The notes under the pieces are model-generated. The model worked only from the letters and a program-made list of their open reading frames with translations, had not been told where the DNA came from and ran no database searches. A DNA stretch of 18,725 nt from NCBI GenBank assembly GCA_002162915.1, contig MABB01000008.1:1-18725 (forward strand), in the 5' to 3' direction. A program made the translations under genes and the position numbers. Below are positions 1-8,437 of the stretch, in pieces (positions within the stretch are counted from its first letter, which is position 1; every line of letters starts with the position of its first letter). The DNA comes from Rhodospirillales bacterium 47_12_T64 (GTDB lineage Bacteria; Pseudomonadota; Alphaproteobacteria; Kiloniellales; Kiloniellaceae).

Positions 1-552
1 GTCAAAGGTTTTGGTCAGCGCTTTCAAACCAACCCGGAGCTGTTCGTCATATTCTGGCAGCAGATGGTTGCACACAGCATTTGTGCCTGCAGCGGAGGCC
101 ACAATCGTCAAGCGTTCTTGATCGAAAAGCTGATCGCTGACGTTGGCTTCGAAAACTTGCCCGGTCAGCTTTTGATTGAGATCTCGGGCTATTTGTAATG
201 AATTTTCAATGAAATTCTGAGATTCCACATCACATTTGAAGCGCTCGTTCTGAGATGTTTGCAGCGCACTCCCTCGCACCATGTTCAAGACTGGTGTACT
301 TGAAAAGACCTTATTCAGCGCAGAATCCAGCATGTACTGTTGCCAGTAATATTCTCTTGTGGCTTGAGGGGACAACAATAGGCAGCGTTCTTCCAGTGCC
401 AGACCGGTCGCGATTTTACCGTATTCCCGTATCATTTCGTTTGAGTTGAGCTTCTGAGGCTCTTCAGCATGGCTTATTGTGAAGGTTGCCAGACCAAGGG
501 CGCAAGCGAGAGATAAAACAGACACTATTTTTTTAACTGAAAGCTCGGGCAT
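1..552 (-). CDS. Exported protein of unknown function (C-terminus outside window)
   Basis: An open frame runs on the minus strand from an ATG at 552 to the left edge without a stop (184 codons seen). The N-terminus is a clear Sec signal peptide: two lysines (residues 7-8), a hydrophobic stretch up to about residue 26, and an Ala-type cleavage site near SHA-EE (residues 28-30), so the mature protein should be periplasmic or secreted. The mature part is mostly helical-looking, rich in Gln, Asn, Leu and Glu, with cysteines at about residues 53, 107 and 162. I recognise no family. It begins 14 bp after the ftsY stop with only a weak ribosome binding site, so it is probably read as the last gene of the dapF-to-ftsY string. 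The frame and signal peptide are solid; function is unknown. Confidence 0.75.
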   Translation of the reverse strand, partial: MPELSVKKIVSVLSLACALGLATFTISHAEEPQKLNSNEMIREYGKIATGLALEERCLLLSPQATREYYWQQYMLDSALNKVFSSTPVLNMVRGSALQTSQNERFKCDVESQNFIENSLQIARDLNQKLTGQVFEANVSDQLFDQERLTIVASAAGTNAVCNHLLPEYDEQLRVGLKALTKTFD

Positions 553-566
553 CAAAATATACTCGA

Positions 567-1514
567 CTAGTTTGAAGTGTTATCCAGCCCCATTAGGGAG
601 CGAGAGAAATCTTTGGCGGTAAAGGGACGCAAGTCATCGGCTGTTTCACCAACACCGATGGCATGAACGGGCAGACCAAATTTCTCTGCGAGAGCAACGA
701 GAATGCCTCCACGCGCAGAGCCATCGAGTTTGGTGACGATTAGGCCTGTTATGTCAATCAGTTCTTTGAAAATGCCAATTTGGGATACCGCATTTTGACC
801 TGTCGTTGCGTCAAGAACCAGCAGCGCATCATGTGGGGCGCTCTCATCTACTTTCTTGATAACGCGGACGATTTTTTGAAGTTCGGCCATCAAGTCTGAT
901 TTGTTGTGAAGTCGACCCGCTGTGTCGATCAGGATAACATCGACTTTTTCGGCTCTGGCGCGCTCGATTGCCTCATAGGCAAGGCCTGCGGCATCAGCGC
1001 CGGTTTCTTTGGCTACGACATGGCACCCGGTACGTTCACCCCAAACTTTTAGTTGCTCAACTGCTGCAGCACGGAATGTATCTCCGGCAGCGAGCATAAC
1101 CTTTAAACCCTGGGCTTTGTATTGGGTAGCCAGTTTACCAATGGTCGTAGTTTTCCCACTGCCGTTAACGCCGACCACGAGAATGACGTGTGGTGATTTT
1201 TCGAGGTCGATTTCCAATGGCTTGGCAATGGGTTCCAGTATTGCCTGTATGTCGGCAGCGAGCGCTTCAGATATTTCTCTGGGCTCAATATCTTTATTAA
1301 AGCGCGTCTTCGCCAGATTACTTGTAAGTTTGGCAGCAGTGGAGACCCCAAGATCCGAGGTAATTAACAGGTCTTCTAGCTCTTCGATACTCTCGTCATC
1401 TAATTTTTTCTTGGTGAATATGCTGCCAATACCGTCGCCTAGTTTTGAAGAGGACCGACTAAGACCTGCCTTGAGACGGGCAAACCAGCCACCTTTTTTG
1501 TTTTCGTCACTCAT
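567..1514 (-). CDS. ftsY: Signal recognition particle receptor FtsY
   Basis: FtsY is the membrane-associated GTPase that docks the Ffh/4.5S RNA particle with its nascent membrane protein at the SecYEG translocon. The SRP GTPase NG domain is complete: a helical N domain (about residues 30-100), P-loop GVNGSGKTT near residue 115, the DTFRAAA motif, DTAGRLHNK (G3), TKLDGSARGG (G4) and GVGETADDL near the C-terminus. The ATG at 1514 (MSDEN, 315 residues) is preferred; a TTG two codons upstream could extend it slightly. The N-terminal region before the NG domain is short and basic, without the long acidic A domain of E. coli, as is usual in alphaproteobacteria. It lies 41 bp downstream of mtaB in the same direction, the common alphaproteobacterial order. 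Its partner ffh is in the divergent cluster of this window. Confidence 0.97.
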   Translation of the reverse strand: MSDENKKGGWFARLKAGLSRSSSKLGDGIGSIFTKKKLDDESIEELEDLLITSDLGVSTAAKLTSNLAKTRFNKDIEPREISEALAADIQAILEPIAKPLEIDLEKSPHVILVVGVNGSGKTTTIGKLATQYKAQGLKVMLAAGDTFRAAAVEQLKVWGERTGCHVVAKETGADAAGLAYEAIERARAEKVDVILIDTAGRLHNKSDLMAELQKIVRVIKKVDESAPHDALLVLDATTGQNAVSQIGIFKELIDITGLIVTKLDGSARGGILVALAEKFGLPVHAIGVGETADDLRPFTAKDFSRSLMGLDNTSN

Positions 1515-1555
1515 TCTCAAACCGTTCTATATCAAGGCTGTTGGATTATCTGTAG

Positions 1556-2863
1556 CTATTGGACTTCTAGTTTTGCTCTGGCGTCTTCTGCTGCTTTTGT
1601 ACCAAGGGGATAGGCAAGGAGTTTTCTATTGCGAATATCGGCAATGTAAACGGGCACGACTTCACCGCTAAGGTCTCCCTCAAGAGCCTCGACTTGAACG
1701 GGTGCATAGTGTTCGCTCCGCCCAAAACCATTTTTTTCAATCAAAACCTGAGCTGTCGTGCCAACACGACTTTGCATAAAGCTCTGCTCTGAAATCGCGC
1801 CTGCGTCGCGCAGCCGCCCAGCTCTCTCCTTGCGGATGTTACCTGGAACCTGAGGCATTCTCGCTGCAGGCGTGCCGGGTCTTTCAGAGTAGGGGAAGAC
1901 GTGCAGATAGGTGAGGTTTAATTCGTTTACCAGATCGTAAGTGTTTTCGAACATTTCATCTGACTCGGTTGGAAAGCCAGCTATGATGTCGGCCCCAAAA
2001 ACCACATCCGGCCGCAATGCGCGAGCGCGTTCAACCATCTCAACAACATGATGGCGGAGGTGTCTTCGTTTCATGCGCTTCAACACCATGTCATCTCCAG
2101 CCTGCAAAGAGATGTGGAGATGTGGCATGATGCGTGGCTCTTCACCAAACAGACGATAAGTGTCCTCGTCTATCTCGACCGGATCCAGAGACGAGAGCCT
2201 GAGGCGCTTGAGTTCTGGAACTTGAGCCAGAAGACGTTTTGTCATTTGGCCGAGTGTTGGCGTACCGGGCAAATCCAAACCGTAGTCAGTTATGTCGACA
2301 CCAGTGAGAACAACTTCTTTAACGCCATTGTTCACGAGTACTCTAACCTGTTCAGTAATGGCGCCAATTGGGACGGATCTGTTGTTGCCACGACCAAAGG
2401 GAATGATACAGAAGGTACAGCGATGATTGCAGCCTTGTTGAATTTGAACGAAGGCGCGGGTGTGTTCTTCGAAACCGTGGACCAGGTGGGCTGCGGTTTC
2501 TTTGACTTCCATGATATCGTTGACGGCTACCGAGGCATTTTCGCTGAGATTGAAACTCTCGCGTTGTAACTTTTCCTCGTTCCCCATGACATGGTCAACT
2601 TCTTCCATGCCAGCATAGAGCTCAGGATTAATTTGAGCCGCGCAGCCTGTCACAATGATCTTGGCGTCGGGGTTGTTACGACGCGCTTTACGAATACTTT
2701 GCCGGGCTTGTCGTTCGGCTTCGGTTGTGACGGCACAGGTGTTGAAGATGATTGTATCTGACAATCCTGCCTCGCGCGCATGCTGACGCATCACCTCGGA
2801 CTCATAAGTGTTGAGGCGGCAACCAAAAGTGACAATCTTCGGGTCTGTCAGGGGCTTTGTCAT
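1556..2863 (-). CDS. mtaB: tRNA t6A37 methylthiotransferase MtaB
   Basis: MtaB is a radical-SAM methylthiotransferase that converts t6A37 to ms2t6A37 in ANN-decoding tRNAs. The order of parts fits: an N-terminal methylthiotransferase domain with three cluster cysteines (about residues 15, 43 and 74, in FGCRLN, FNTCAVT and VTGCAAQ), then the radical-SAM CxxxCxxC motif in GCNHRCTFC (145/149/152), the SAM barrel, and a C-terminal TRAM-like domain. Total length is about 435 residues, normal for the family. The ATG at 2863 (MTKPLTDPK) is chosen because it places the FGCRLN motif where the family has it; a TTG at 2902 would add 13 poorly conserved residues. FGCRLN and the overall pattern point to MtaB rather than MiaB or RimO. 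No terminator is visible before ftsY. Confidence 0.94.
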   Translation of the reverse strand: MTKPLTDPKIVTFGCRLNTYESEVMRQHAREAGLSDTIIFNTCAVTTEAERQARQSIRKARRNNPDAKIIVTGCAAQINPELYAGMEEVDHVMGNEEKLQRESFNLSENASVAVNDIMEVKETAAHLVHGFEEHTRAFVQIQQGCNHRCTFCIIPFGRGNNRSVPIGAITEQVRVLVNNGVKEVVLTGVDITDYGLDLPGTPTLGQMTKRLLAQVPELKRLRLSSLDPVEIDEDTYRLFGEEPRIMPHLHISLQAGDDMVLKRMKRRHLRHHVVEMVERARALRPDVVFGADIIAGFPTESDEMFENTYDLVNELNLTYLHVFPYSERPGTPAARMPQVPGNIRKERAGRLRDAGAISEQSFMQSRVGTTAQVLIEKNGFGRSEHYAPVQVEALEGDLSGEVVPVYIADIRNRKLLAYPLGTKAAEDARAKLEVQ

Positions 2864-2972
2864 TTTGCTGTTATGAACTATCAAAATGCCCTTGTCCAGC
2901 AACGCTTCTGCAGGTCTGGTATGATTGCCAGGACGCGATCTTATGAAGCTTAATTTCTTTGAGGTTTAACTC

Positions 2973-3842
2973 TCATTGTGTCGATGCAAGGTGCTTTTGG
3001 ATGTAGTTCCATATTTTAGGTGTTTCCGTCTGTCGAAAACATCGGCTCCAGGGATAGCCATGCGGGTCTGGAATCCCGCACACTTCGGGCTTTTGAATGA
3101 TAAGGTTGATATTTGGCATGGCAGTCATGAAAGAAAGGTCTTCTGGCGGTGCAATACTGTCGCCTTCGAAGCTGTAAACCAAACCATCTTTCTCGGTAAC
3201 CTTTTCGATCCCTGATTTCCAGGTTTCATAGTGTGGTGCAAGGTCTTCTGAGTCACGGCTTTCGCCTATATAGGCAAACCCGTATCCTGGGGCTGAGACA
3301 ACAAATCCGTTAAACGTTTCGGGAATATCTGCTGCGGCAATAAGGGTTGTCGAGGCCCCACCCGAATGGCCAAGAAGAAACGTTCGATCAGATGTTATGC
3401 CGTGTTCCCTGAATAGTTTAAGAAGTCGTGCAATCTCGTCACTTCGGCGAAAGTAGCGTTGCTTTTTGGGATCGCCCGCAACAGTAACCCCAACTTCTTG
3501 TGAGCAAAGATAATAGATGACGGTTTCTGAATGTTGCCTGACAATAGCTCTCGCGTAAGATGGAATGGAGTTTGGGAAGCACTCTTGTCCATACCCACCA
3601 TTTTCTGTGCCATGGTTATATATAAACAAAATCGTGTTTTCAGGATTCGAAATGTTTCTGACCAATGCTGATTTGAAATCGTCCTTTTTTACGGTTTCAA
3701 ATCCATTGCCAATTGCAAAAGCGCCATGTGGGTCTTCGGTCTCAATTGGCCTTATCGTCTGACAACCAGATAGAAGGGATAAACCAAATAAGGCGCAGAG
3801 GAGGCGCATCATCACGAGTGAGTTTGCTCTGGCGTTAATCAT
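2973..3842 (-). CDS. Single-module alpha/beta-hydrolase-like lipoprotein
   Basis: This is a predicted exported lipoprotein: a hydrophobic N-terminus ends in the lipobox LLSGC (Cys27) followed by Gln28, compatible with outer-membrane sorting. The body resembles an alpha/beta hydrolase. It has a strand ending YNHGT (77-79), the nucleophile elbow GHSGGAS with candidate Ser160, a candidate acid in FEGD (Asp228) and a candidate His261 in PDPHGYPW. Cysteines at 88, 113, 255 and 268 recur at equivalent places in both modules of the upstream gene and probably form disulfides. The start codon overlaps the stop of the upstream gene in an ATGA, indicating translational coupling; Met11/Met12 are alternative starts that would keep the lipobox. 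Substrate is unknown. It appears to be a tandem paralogue of the first module next door. The family name is not recognised beyond the fold. Confidence 0.85.
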   Translation of the reverse strand: MINARANSLVMMRLLCALFGLSLLSGCQTIRPIETEDPHGAFAIGNGFETVKKDDFKSALVRNISNPENTILFIYNHGTENGGYGQECFPNSIPSYARAIVRQHSETVIYYLCSQEVGVTVAGDPKKQRYFRRSDEIARLLKLFREHGITSDRTFLLGHSGGASTTLIAAADIPETFNGFVVSAPGYGFAYIGESRDSEDLAPHYETWKSGIEKVTEKDGLVYSFEGDSIAPPEDLSFMTAMPNINLIIQKPEVCGIPDPHGYPWSRCFRQTETPKIWNYIQKHLASTQ

Positions 3843-5527
3843 GAAGACGGTTGTTGATGAGGCTGACGCAGGCTTTCTTGAACGAATTTCGTGATTTTCT
3901 TGTTATTTTTGTCATAGAAACAATTGTCATTATAATCGACTTTTTGGCTGCTATCACAAGCCCCGCTTATAATAAACGACCAGCGGTTTTTTTTTGCAAC
4001 GCCTTTTAGCGGGCTGTCTTTGAGCATTTCCTGCTTTGAATAAATCAGGCCAGGCGCATTACTTGCGATTCTTGCGGCTTTGTCACTGTCTTTCGCAAGA
4101 GCATCAATCTTGTCAAAAAGGGCATGAGGGCGCTTTAGGAAAACATCTCTATCTGGAAATAAAGAGATGTGGCTGTTGAATTTATTTCCGAATTCAAGTG
4201 CGGCCAAAATATTGGTTGTTGCGCCATAATTATCACCAACTAAAAAGATGTTCTCTGGTTTTACGTTCTTGTCTTTGAACTTGTTAAGCAGCGATTTTAG
4301 CTCAGAAAGTCTGGTTTTATCGCGAAAAGATCTTGTTGATGCGCTGTTGAGTGAATTGATCGTCTTTGGCGCGCAAAAGCTATAGGCGAGATAACGCGTG
4401 TTAAGCTCAATCAGGTTTCGAAGATAAAAGGGGACGTTTGTCGGATCACACCTATTGAATGTGCCATTATTTGTGAGGTCATGATTATAGACAAAGACAA
4501 CTGTTTTTTTAGGGTTTTTGTTTTCAAATGCGTCCGAAAATTTCTCATCAAAGGTCTGGCTTGTGGGGTAGGTGCCAAAGTGTTTTCTGTTGGGATTGTC
4601 AGCTGCAGTATAAAAAATTCCGTGTTTTCGATGATCTATATCCGCACTTTTTGTCAGGTTTGTCGTTTGTACCGCAGTAGAAAACGTCCTGTTCCTTTGG
4701 ATGTAGCTAAGAATATCTTGAGTTTGCCCTTTTATAAAACAATCGGTCCAGGGATAGGCGTGAATTTCCTCGAGCCCACAGCCCGGGTCATTCTTGTCTG
4801 AAAGCACGCGATAATCGATATTCTTCATTGACGTCATGAAATCCAAATCTTTGGCGGGGGAGTATTTGTCTCCAGGAAAGGCATAAACGATACCTTTGGA
4901 TTTCTTCCCGCGCTGGATGACCGTTTTCCAGTTTTCGTAAAGATTGCTGTAGTTCAGGCTTTGTCTTGAGCCTCCAAGGTAGGCGTATCCGTAGCCTGGT
5001 GCGGTGACGATATAGCTGTTGAATTCTTCTGGGCTCCTGCTCGCCGTCATCAGGCTTGCTGAAGCGCCGCCCGAATGGCCCATCAAAAATATATTATCTT
5101 TTGAGATGCCGAATTTTTGAAATCTTTCGGACAACTTTGCGATCTCGACCCCTCTTTTATAATGGACCTGATTAACGATACTGTCCCCTGAGTTTCCTCC
5201 TGCTTCCTGCGAGCAAAAGTAGTAGGCGACGATACTTGGGTCCTTATAAGTCAAGAGGCGCACATATCCCGGCATCCAGTCTGTTTTACATGCTTGATGG
5301 ATACCAGAGCTGACGGTGCCGTGATTGTAAATCAGAAGCGTAGTGTTGCTTAAATCTCTGTTCGTAAATACTTTATCTGTATCTGAAGTAAATTGATTAA
5401 GTGTTCCGCCGTGTGATTGACGCCCTCCGACATAATAAGCACCGTGGGATTTTTCGGGGGAAACATTTGTCGTTTGGCAGGCTGAAAGTGTAACAAGTAA
5501 TAGAAGTGCTAAGACCAGATAACGCAT
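3839..5527 (-). CDS. Two-module hydrolase-like lipoprotein with a degenerate second module
   Basis: A predicted lipoprotein of 562 residues. The ATG at 5527 is chosen over an upstream in-frame start because an AGGGG ribosome binding site sits 8 nt before it and it gives a textbook signal with lipobox LSAC (Cys17, then Gln). Module 1 (about 30-280) has YNHGT, the elbow GHSGGAS (Ser152), GD near 259 of the longer frame (Asp220 here) and EEIHAYPW (His256). Module 2 (about 300-555) is clearly homologous: YNHDL, NVPFYLR, YSFCAP, NIFLVG. Its elbow, however, reads GDNYGAT (Asn433 in place of Ser), the GD acid is replaced, and the His segment reads VDYND. Both modules keep four cysteines (80/105/250/263 and 360/385/524/536). 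So one module is probably active and one is probably not. The gene is AT-richer by eye than its neighbours and lies inside an otherwise conserved cluster. Function is unknown. Confidence 0.87.
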   Translation of the reverse strand: MRYLVLALLLLVTLSACQTTNVSPEKSHGAYYVGGRQSHGGTLNQFTSDTDKVFTNRDLSNTTLLIYNHGTVSSGIHQACKTDWMPGYVRLLTYKDPSIVAYYFCSQEAGGNSGDSIVNQVHYKRGVEIAKLSERFQKFGISKDNIFLMGHSGGASASLMTASRSPEEFNSYIVTAPGYGYAYLGGSRQSLNYSNLYENWKTVIQRGKKSKGIVYAFPGDKYSPAKDLDFMTSMKNIDYRVLSDKNDPGCGLEEIHAYPWTDCFIKGQTQDILSYIQRNRTFSTAVQTTNLTKSADIDHRKHGIFYTAADNPNRKHFGTYPTSQTFDEKFSDAFENKNPKKTVVFVYNHDLTNNGTFNRCDPTNVPFYLRNLIELNTRYLAYSFCAPKTINSLNSASTRSFRDKTRLSELKSLLNKFKDKNVKPENIFLVGDNYGATTNILAALEFGNKFNSHISLFPDRDVFLKRPHALFDKIDALAKDSDKAARIASNAPGLIYSKQEMLKDSPLKGVAKKNRWSFIISGACDSSQKVDYNDNCFYDKNNKKITKFVQESLRQPHQQPSS

Positions 5528-5773
5528 TAATTTCCCCTGAGATGTCTTGCCTGAAATATAACAAGTAAAATGCACATCTTCAGGTGGAAAATCAAATAAG
5601 AAATTAGCGAATATGTATGCTTTATCGTTTTGTCGCGAGTTCAATTCATTTTATGTATGATATCTTTGTGCGAGCCTGAAAGAGATTGGACATAAACATC
5701 ATTTTCAATTGATGCTGTAATGGCAAAAAAAAGGTGAACAGTCATAACCGTAAGGCTTTTTTACCTGATCAGA

Positions 5774-6607
5774 TTATTTCAGTAATTCAGGTGCAATTTG
5801 CCCTTTAAAGGCAGTTGAAACAGGCCCGGTCATTAAAACGGTGCCATCATCTTGCCAGTGAATGAACAGGGGGCCGCCGTCGAGATCGACGCGAACTTTC
5901 CTGCTGGTAAGGCCTCGTCGTGCCGCTGCCACACCGGCGGCACATGCGCCTGAACCGCAAGCAGAAGTAATGCCAACGCCGCGTTCAAAGACACGTAAGC
6001 GAATGTGGTCTTCTGCGATGAGAGAAGCAATGCTGATGTTCGCGCGTTCTGGAAACATGGGGTGATGTTCCAAGCGAGGGCCTAAGGCTTCCAGTTCAAT
6101 TGCCTCTGCATCTTCAACAAAAAAGACAGCATGTGGATTGCCCATGTTGACACCTACTGGATTGCGCAATGGAGGGAGCTTGATCCCGATATTAAGCGTA
6201 TCTCTTTCTTCTGCGAGCGGAATATCTTGCCAGTCTAGAAGGGCAGGCCCCATATTGGCTGTCAAAAGGCCCGTGGTTTCCCTTTTTACATGAAGCAGAC
6301 CTGCGAGGGTCTCGACTGTTGTACTTTCCTCATTAGCCTCATTCATTAAAAGAGAAGCGATGCAGCGGGTTGCATTGCCGCAGGCGCCAACTTCACTTCC
6401 GTCGGCATTTTTAATGCGCATGAATGCGTCAGCGTCAGGGTGGTTACTGTTCTCTATAATGATGAACTGATCACAGCCAATGCCAAAACGCCTGTCAGCG
6501 ATCAACCGGGATTGTTCTTCTGTTGGAGTGAAGGGAACCTCCCGCGCATCGATAACAACGAAATCGTTGCCAAGGCCATGCATTTTTATAAAAGATCTAC
6601 CGCTCAT
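5774..6607 (-). CDS. dapF: Diaminopimelate epimerase DapF
   Basis: DapF interconverts LL- and meso-diaminopimelate, giving the precursor for lysine and peptidoglycan, without a cofactor. The protein (277 residues) starts FIKMHGLGNDFVVID, typical of the family. It carries both catalytic cysteines in their signature contexts: Cys76 in GACGNATRC and Cys217 in SACGSGACAAG. The GVNMGNPHAVFF and ERGVGIT motifs are also present. The ATG at 6607 fits the family N-terminus. It heads the minus-strand string; about 250 bp without an obvious gene separates it from the lipoprotein pair, and in many alphaproteobacteria mtaB would follow directly. The gene diverges from ffh. It is linked metabolically to asd at the other end of the window, both being in the aspartate-to-lysine path. 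Confidence 0.97.
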   Translation of the reverse strand: MSGRSFIKMHGLGNDFVVIDAREVPFTPTEEQSRLIADRRFGIGCDQFIIIENSNHPDADAFMRIKNADGSEVGACGNATRCIASLLMNEANEESTTVETLAGLLHVKRETTGLLTANMGPALLDWQDIPLAEERDTLNIGIKLPPLRNPVGVNMGNPHAVFFVEDAEAIELEALGPRLEHHPMFPERANISIASLIAEDHIRLRVFERGVGITSACGSGACAAGVAAARRGLTSRKVRVDLDGGPLFIHWQDDGTVLMTGPVSTAFKGQIAPELLK

Positions 6608-6991
6608 CCTGCTTTTACTTTCTCGTGTATTGTCGTGACCGAAACGGAGTTTCTATTCTGATTTAATAGTTATAGATTAGAGTGTACAGGAGTCTATAAA
6701 AATTGCTTGTAAAAGTCTCAGGATTTGTTGGCTTGGATTTGTTAACACAGCTTGACGACTCCAGTATGAATTCTGTTCTGCATGCCCAGATTCACAGATG
6801 TGTAGGAAATGACTTGACCCAATAGCTGGATTTTTATAGTTTCCGATCAAATATCTGTCATGGGTCAAAGCATCCAGCTCCAAGGAGCTCTGCCAGTCCG
6901 CGAGTATCGCGCACTGGCATAAATTGCGTTTGACGTATGTGATTGTCGTTTCCAACTTGTTTAGTTGGTTGATTTTGGAAAGAGGAACAAT
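6608..6991. other. Divergent dapF/ffh intergenic region with nested and competing hairpins
   Basis: This region holds no convincing gene but has striking structure. A perfect 7-bp stem, a C/C mismatch and a further 5-bp stem around a GTA loop span 6891-6919. Just before it, AGCTC/GAGCT forms a 5-bp stem (6876-6889). Two 8-bp complementary pairs cross each other: TTGACCCA 6814-6821 with TGGGTCAA 6861-6868, and AGCTGGAT 6824-6831 with ATCCAGCT 6872-6879; the latter also competes with the 6876-6889 stem. A TTGACG at 6930 could be a -35 for ffh but has no good -10 partner. The region must contain promoters for both dapF and ffh. It could also carry a small RNA or a decayed mobile element; I see no 4.5S RNA signature. 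Confidence 0.5.
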
Positions 6992-8362
6992 ATGTTCGAT
7001 AGCCTTCAGGAACGTCTGGGTTCAGTCTTTGACAAGCTGAAACGCCGTGGCGCATTGAGCGAAGCTGATGTTACAGCTGCTCTGCGTGAAGTGCGCGTTG
7101 CCTTGCTTGAGGCTGACGTAGCACTTCCTGTGGTCAAAGACTTTGTTGAAAAGGTCAAGACTGAGGCTGTTGGACAAGATGTACTGAGGTCCGTCACGCC
7201 AGGCCAGATGGTGGTCAAGATCGTTAATGATCACCTCGCTGAAATGCTTGGATCTGATCACGTTGCTCTTAATCTTCAGGTGACCCCACCTGCCGTCATT
7301 ATGATGGTCGGGCTTCAGGGCTCTGGTAAAACGACTTCCACGGCAAAGATTTCCAAACGGCTGACCGAAAAAGAACGCAAGAAAGTCTTGATGGCTTCGC
7401 TTGATGTTCAGCGTCCTGCCGCCCAAGAGCAGCTTGCAATACTTGGTGCTCAAATCGGTGTTCGTACTCTGAACATTGTTCCTGGAGAGCAACCTGTCGC
7501 AATTGCCAAGCGCGCCGTTCAAACTGGTGCGCTTGAAGGTTTCGATGTCGTTATGCTTGATACCGCTGGCCGTCTGGCCATCGACGATCAGCTTATGCTA
7601 GAGGTCGAAACTGTACGCGACGCAACCAAGCCAGCCGAGATACTGTTGGTTGCGGATGCAATGACGGGACAAGACGCAGTTAATGTTGCTGATACCTTTA
7701 ACCAGCGCGTTGGTTTAACAGGTATCGTTATGACCCGTATGGATGGTGATGCACGTGGTGGTGCGGCGCTTTCCATGAGGGCAGTTACCGGTTGCCCAAT
7801 CAAATTGATGGGTGTTGGTGAAAAGCTCGAAGAACTAGAAGATTTCCACCCTTCTCGTGTTGCCTCCCGAATTCTCGGTATGGGTGACGTTGTTTCGTTG
7901 GTTGAGAAAGCTGCTGAATCCTTTGATGAGGAAGAAGCCGAAAAACTCGCCGCGAAAATGAAGAAGGGCAAGTTTGACCTGAATGATTTGGCAAGTCAGC
8001 TCAAGCAAATGCAAAAGATGGGCGGTATGTCCAGTCTGATGAATATGCTGCCTGGGATGAATTCTGCCCAAATGAAGAAATTGAAAGACGCCAAGGTCGA
8101 TGACAAAATCATCAACCGTCAATTGGCGATCATTTCATCCATGACACCTCATGAACGTGAAAAACCAGAAATTATCAAAGCAAAACGGCGCACCCGTATT
8201 GCTGGTGGTTCCGGTACTTCGGTTCAGGATGTGAACAAGCTTCTAAAGCAACAACAAGAAGCTGCCCGCATGATGAAAAAAGTCCAGAAAATGGGCAAAA
8301 AAGGCATGATGCGCGGTGGGTTGCAAAATTTGATGCCGCCTGGAATGGGGTTCCCGAAATAA
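6992..8362 (+). CDS. ffh: Signal recognition particle GTPase Ffh
   Basis: Ffh (SRP54) binds signal sequences of nascent inner-membrane proteins together with 4.5S RNA and delivers them to FtsY. The 456-residue protein has an N domain (about 1-90), a GTPase domain with P-loop GLQGSGKTT (about 107-115), DTAGRLAIDD, TRMDGDARGG and GVGEKLEELE, and a Met-rich M domain (about 300-456) ending MGFPK. The start at 6992 is chosen because an AGAGG ribosome binding site lies 7 nt upstream and it begins MFDSLQERL like other Ffh proteins; an in-frame TTG at 6965 lies before that site. It heads the ffh-rpsP-rimM-trmD-rplS operon, with 75 bp and no terminator before rpsP. Confidence 0.98.
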   Translation: MFDSLQERLGSVFDKLKRRGALSEADVTAALREVRVALLEADVALPVVKDFVEKVKTEAVGQDVLRSVTPGQMVVKIVNDHLAEMLGSDHVALNLQVTPPAVIMMVGLQGSGKTTSTAKISKRLTEKERKKVLMASLDVQRPAAQEQLAILGAQIGVRTLNIVPGEQPVAIAKRAVQTGALEGFDVVMLDTAGRLAIDDQLMLEVETVRDATKPAEILLVADAMTGQDAVNVADTFNQRVGLTGIVMTRMDGDARGGAALSMRAVTGCPIKLMGVGEKLEELEDFHPSRVASRILGMGDVVSLVEKAAESFDEEEAEKLAAKMKKGKFDLNDLASQLKQMQKMGGMSSLMNMLPGMNSAQMKKLKDAKVDDKIINRQLAIISSMTPHEREKPEIIKAKRRTRIAGGSGTSVQDVNKLLKQQQEAARMMKKVQKMGKKGMMRGGLQNLMPPGMGFPK

Positions 8363-8437
8363 TCGGACCTCAGGAAAGAAAGCTTCTGAATTAGTCGTGA
8401 ATTAAGTTTAGTTTAGTGTTTAACAAGAGGAACTGAA

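Noticed and set aside
1009..1671. Long plus-strand frame (220 codons) opposite ftsY and mtaB
   Set aside because: Antisense shadow of two conserved genes; Ser/Leu-rich translation without motifs.
5528..5644. N-terminal extension of the two-module lipoprotein from 5644
   Set aside because: It would bury the lipoprotein signal 39 residues inside the protein; ATG 5527 has AGGGG 8 nt upstream.
5700..5773. Terminator between dapF and the lipoprotein genes
   Set aside because: There is a T-run on the minus strand (opposite the A-run near 5725), but the preceding bases give only a three-base-pair stem, so no stable hairpin could be drawn.
6876..6919. 4.5S (SRP) RNA next to ffh
   Set aside because: The hairpins lack the conserved SRP RNA apical sequence with its GGAAGCAGC-type loop, and gene neighbourhood alone is not evidence.
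6677..6955. 92-codon minus-strand frame in the dapF/ffh intergenic region
   Set aside because: It has no recognised motif and no clear ribosome binding site, and it overlaps the hairpin cluster. A decayed transposase fragment is possible but cannot be supported.
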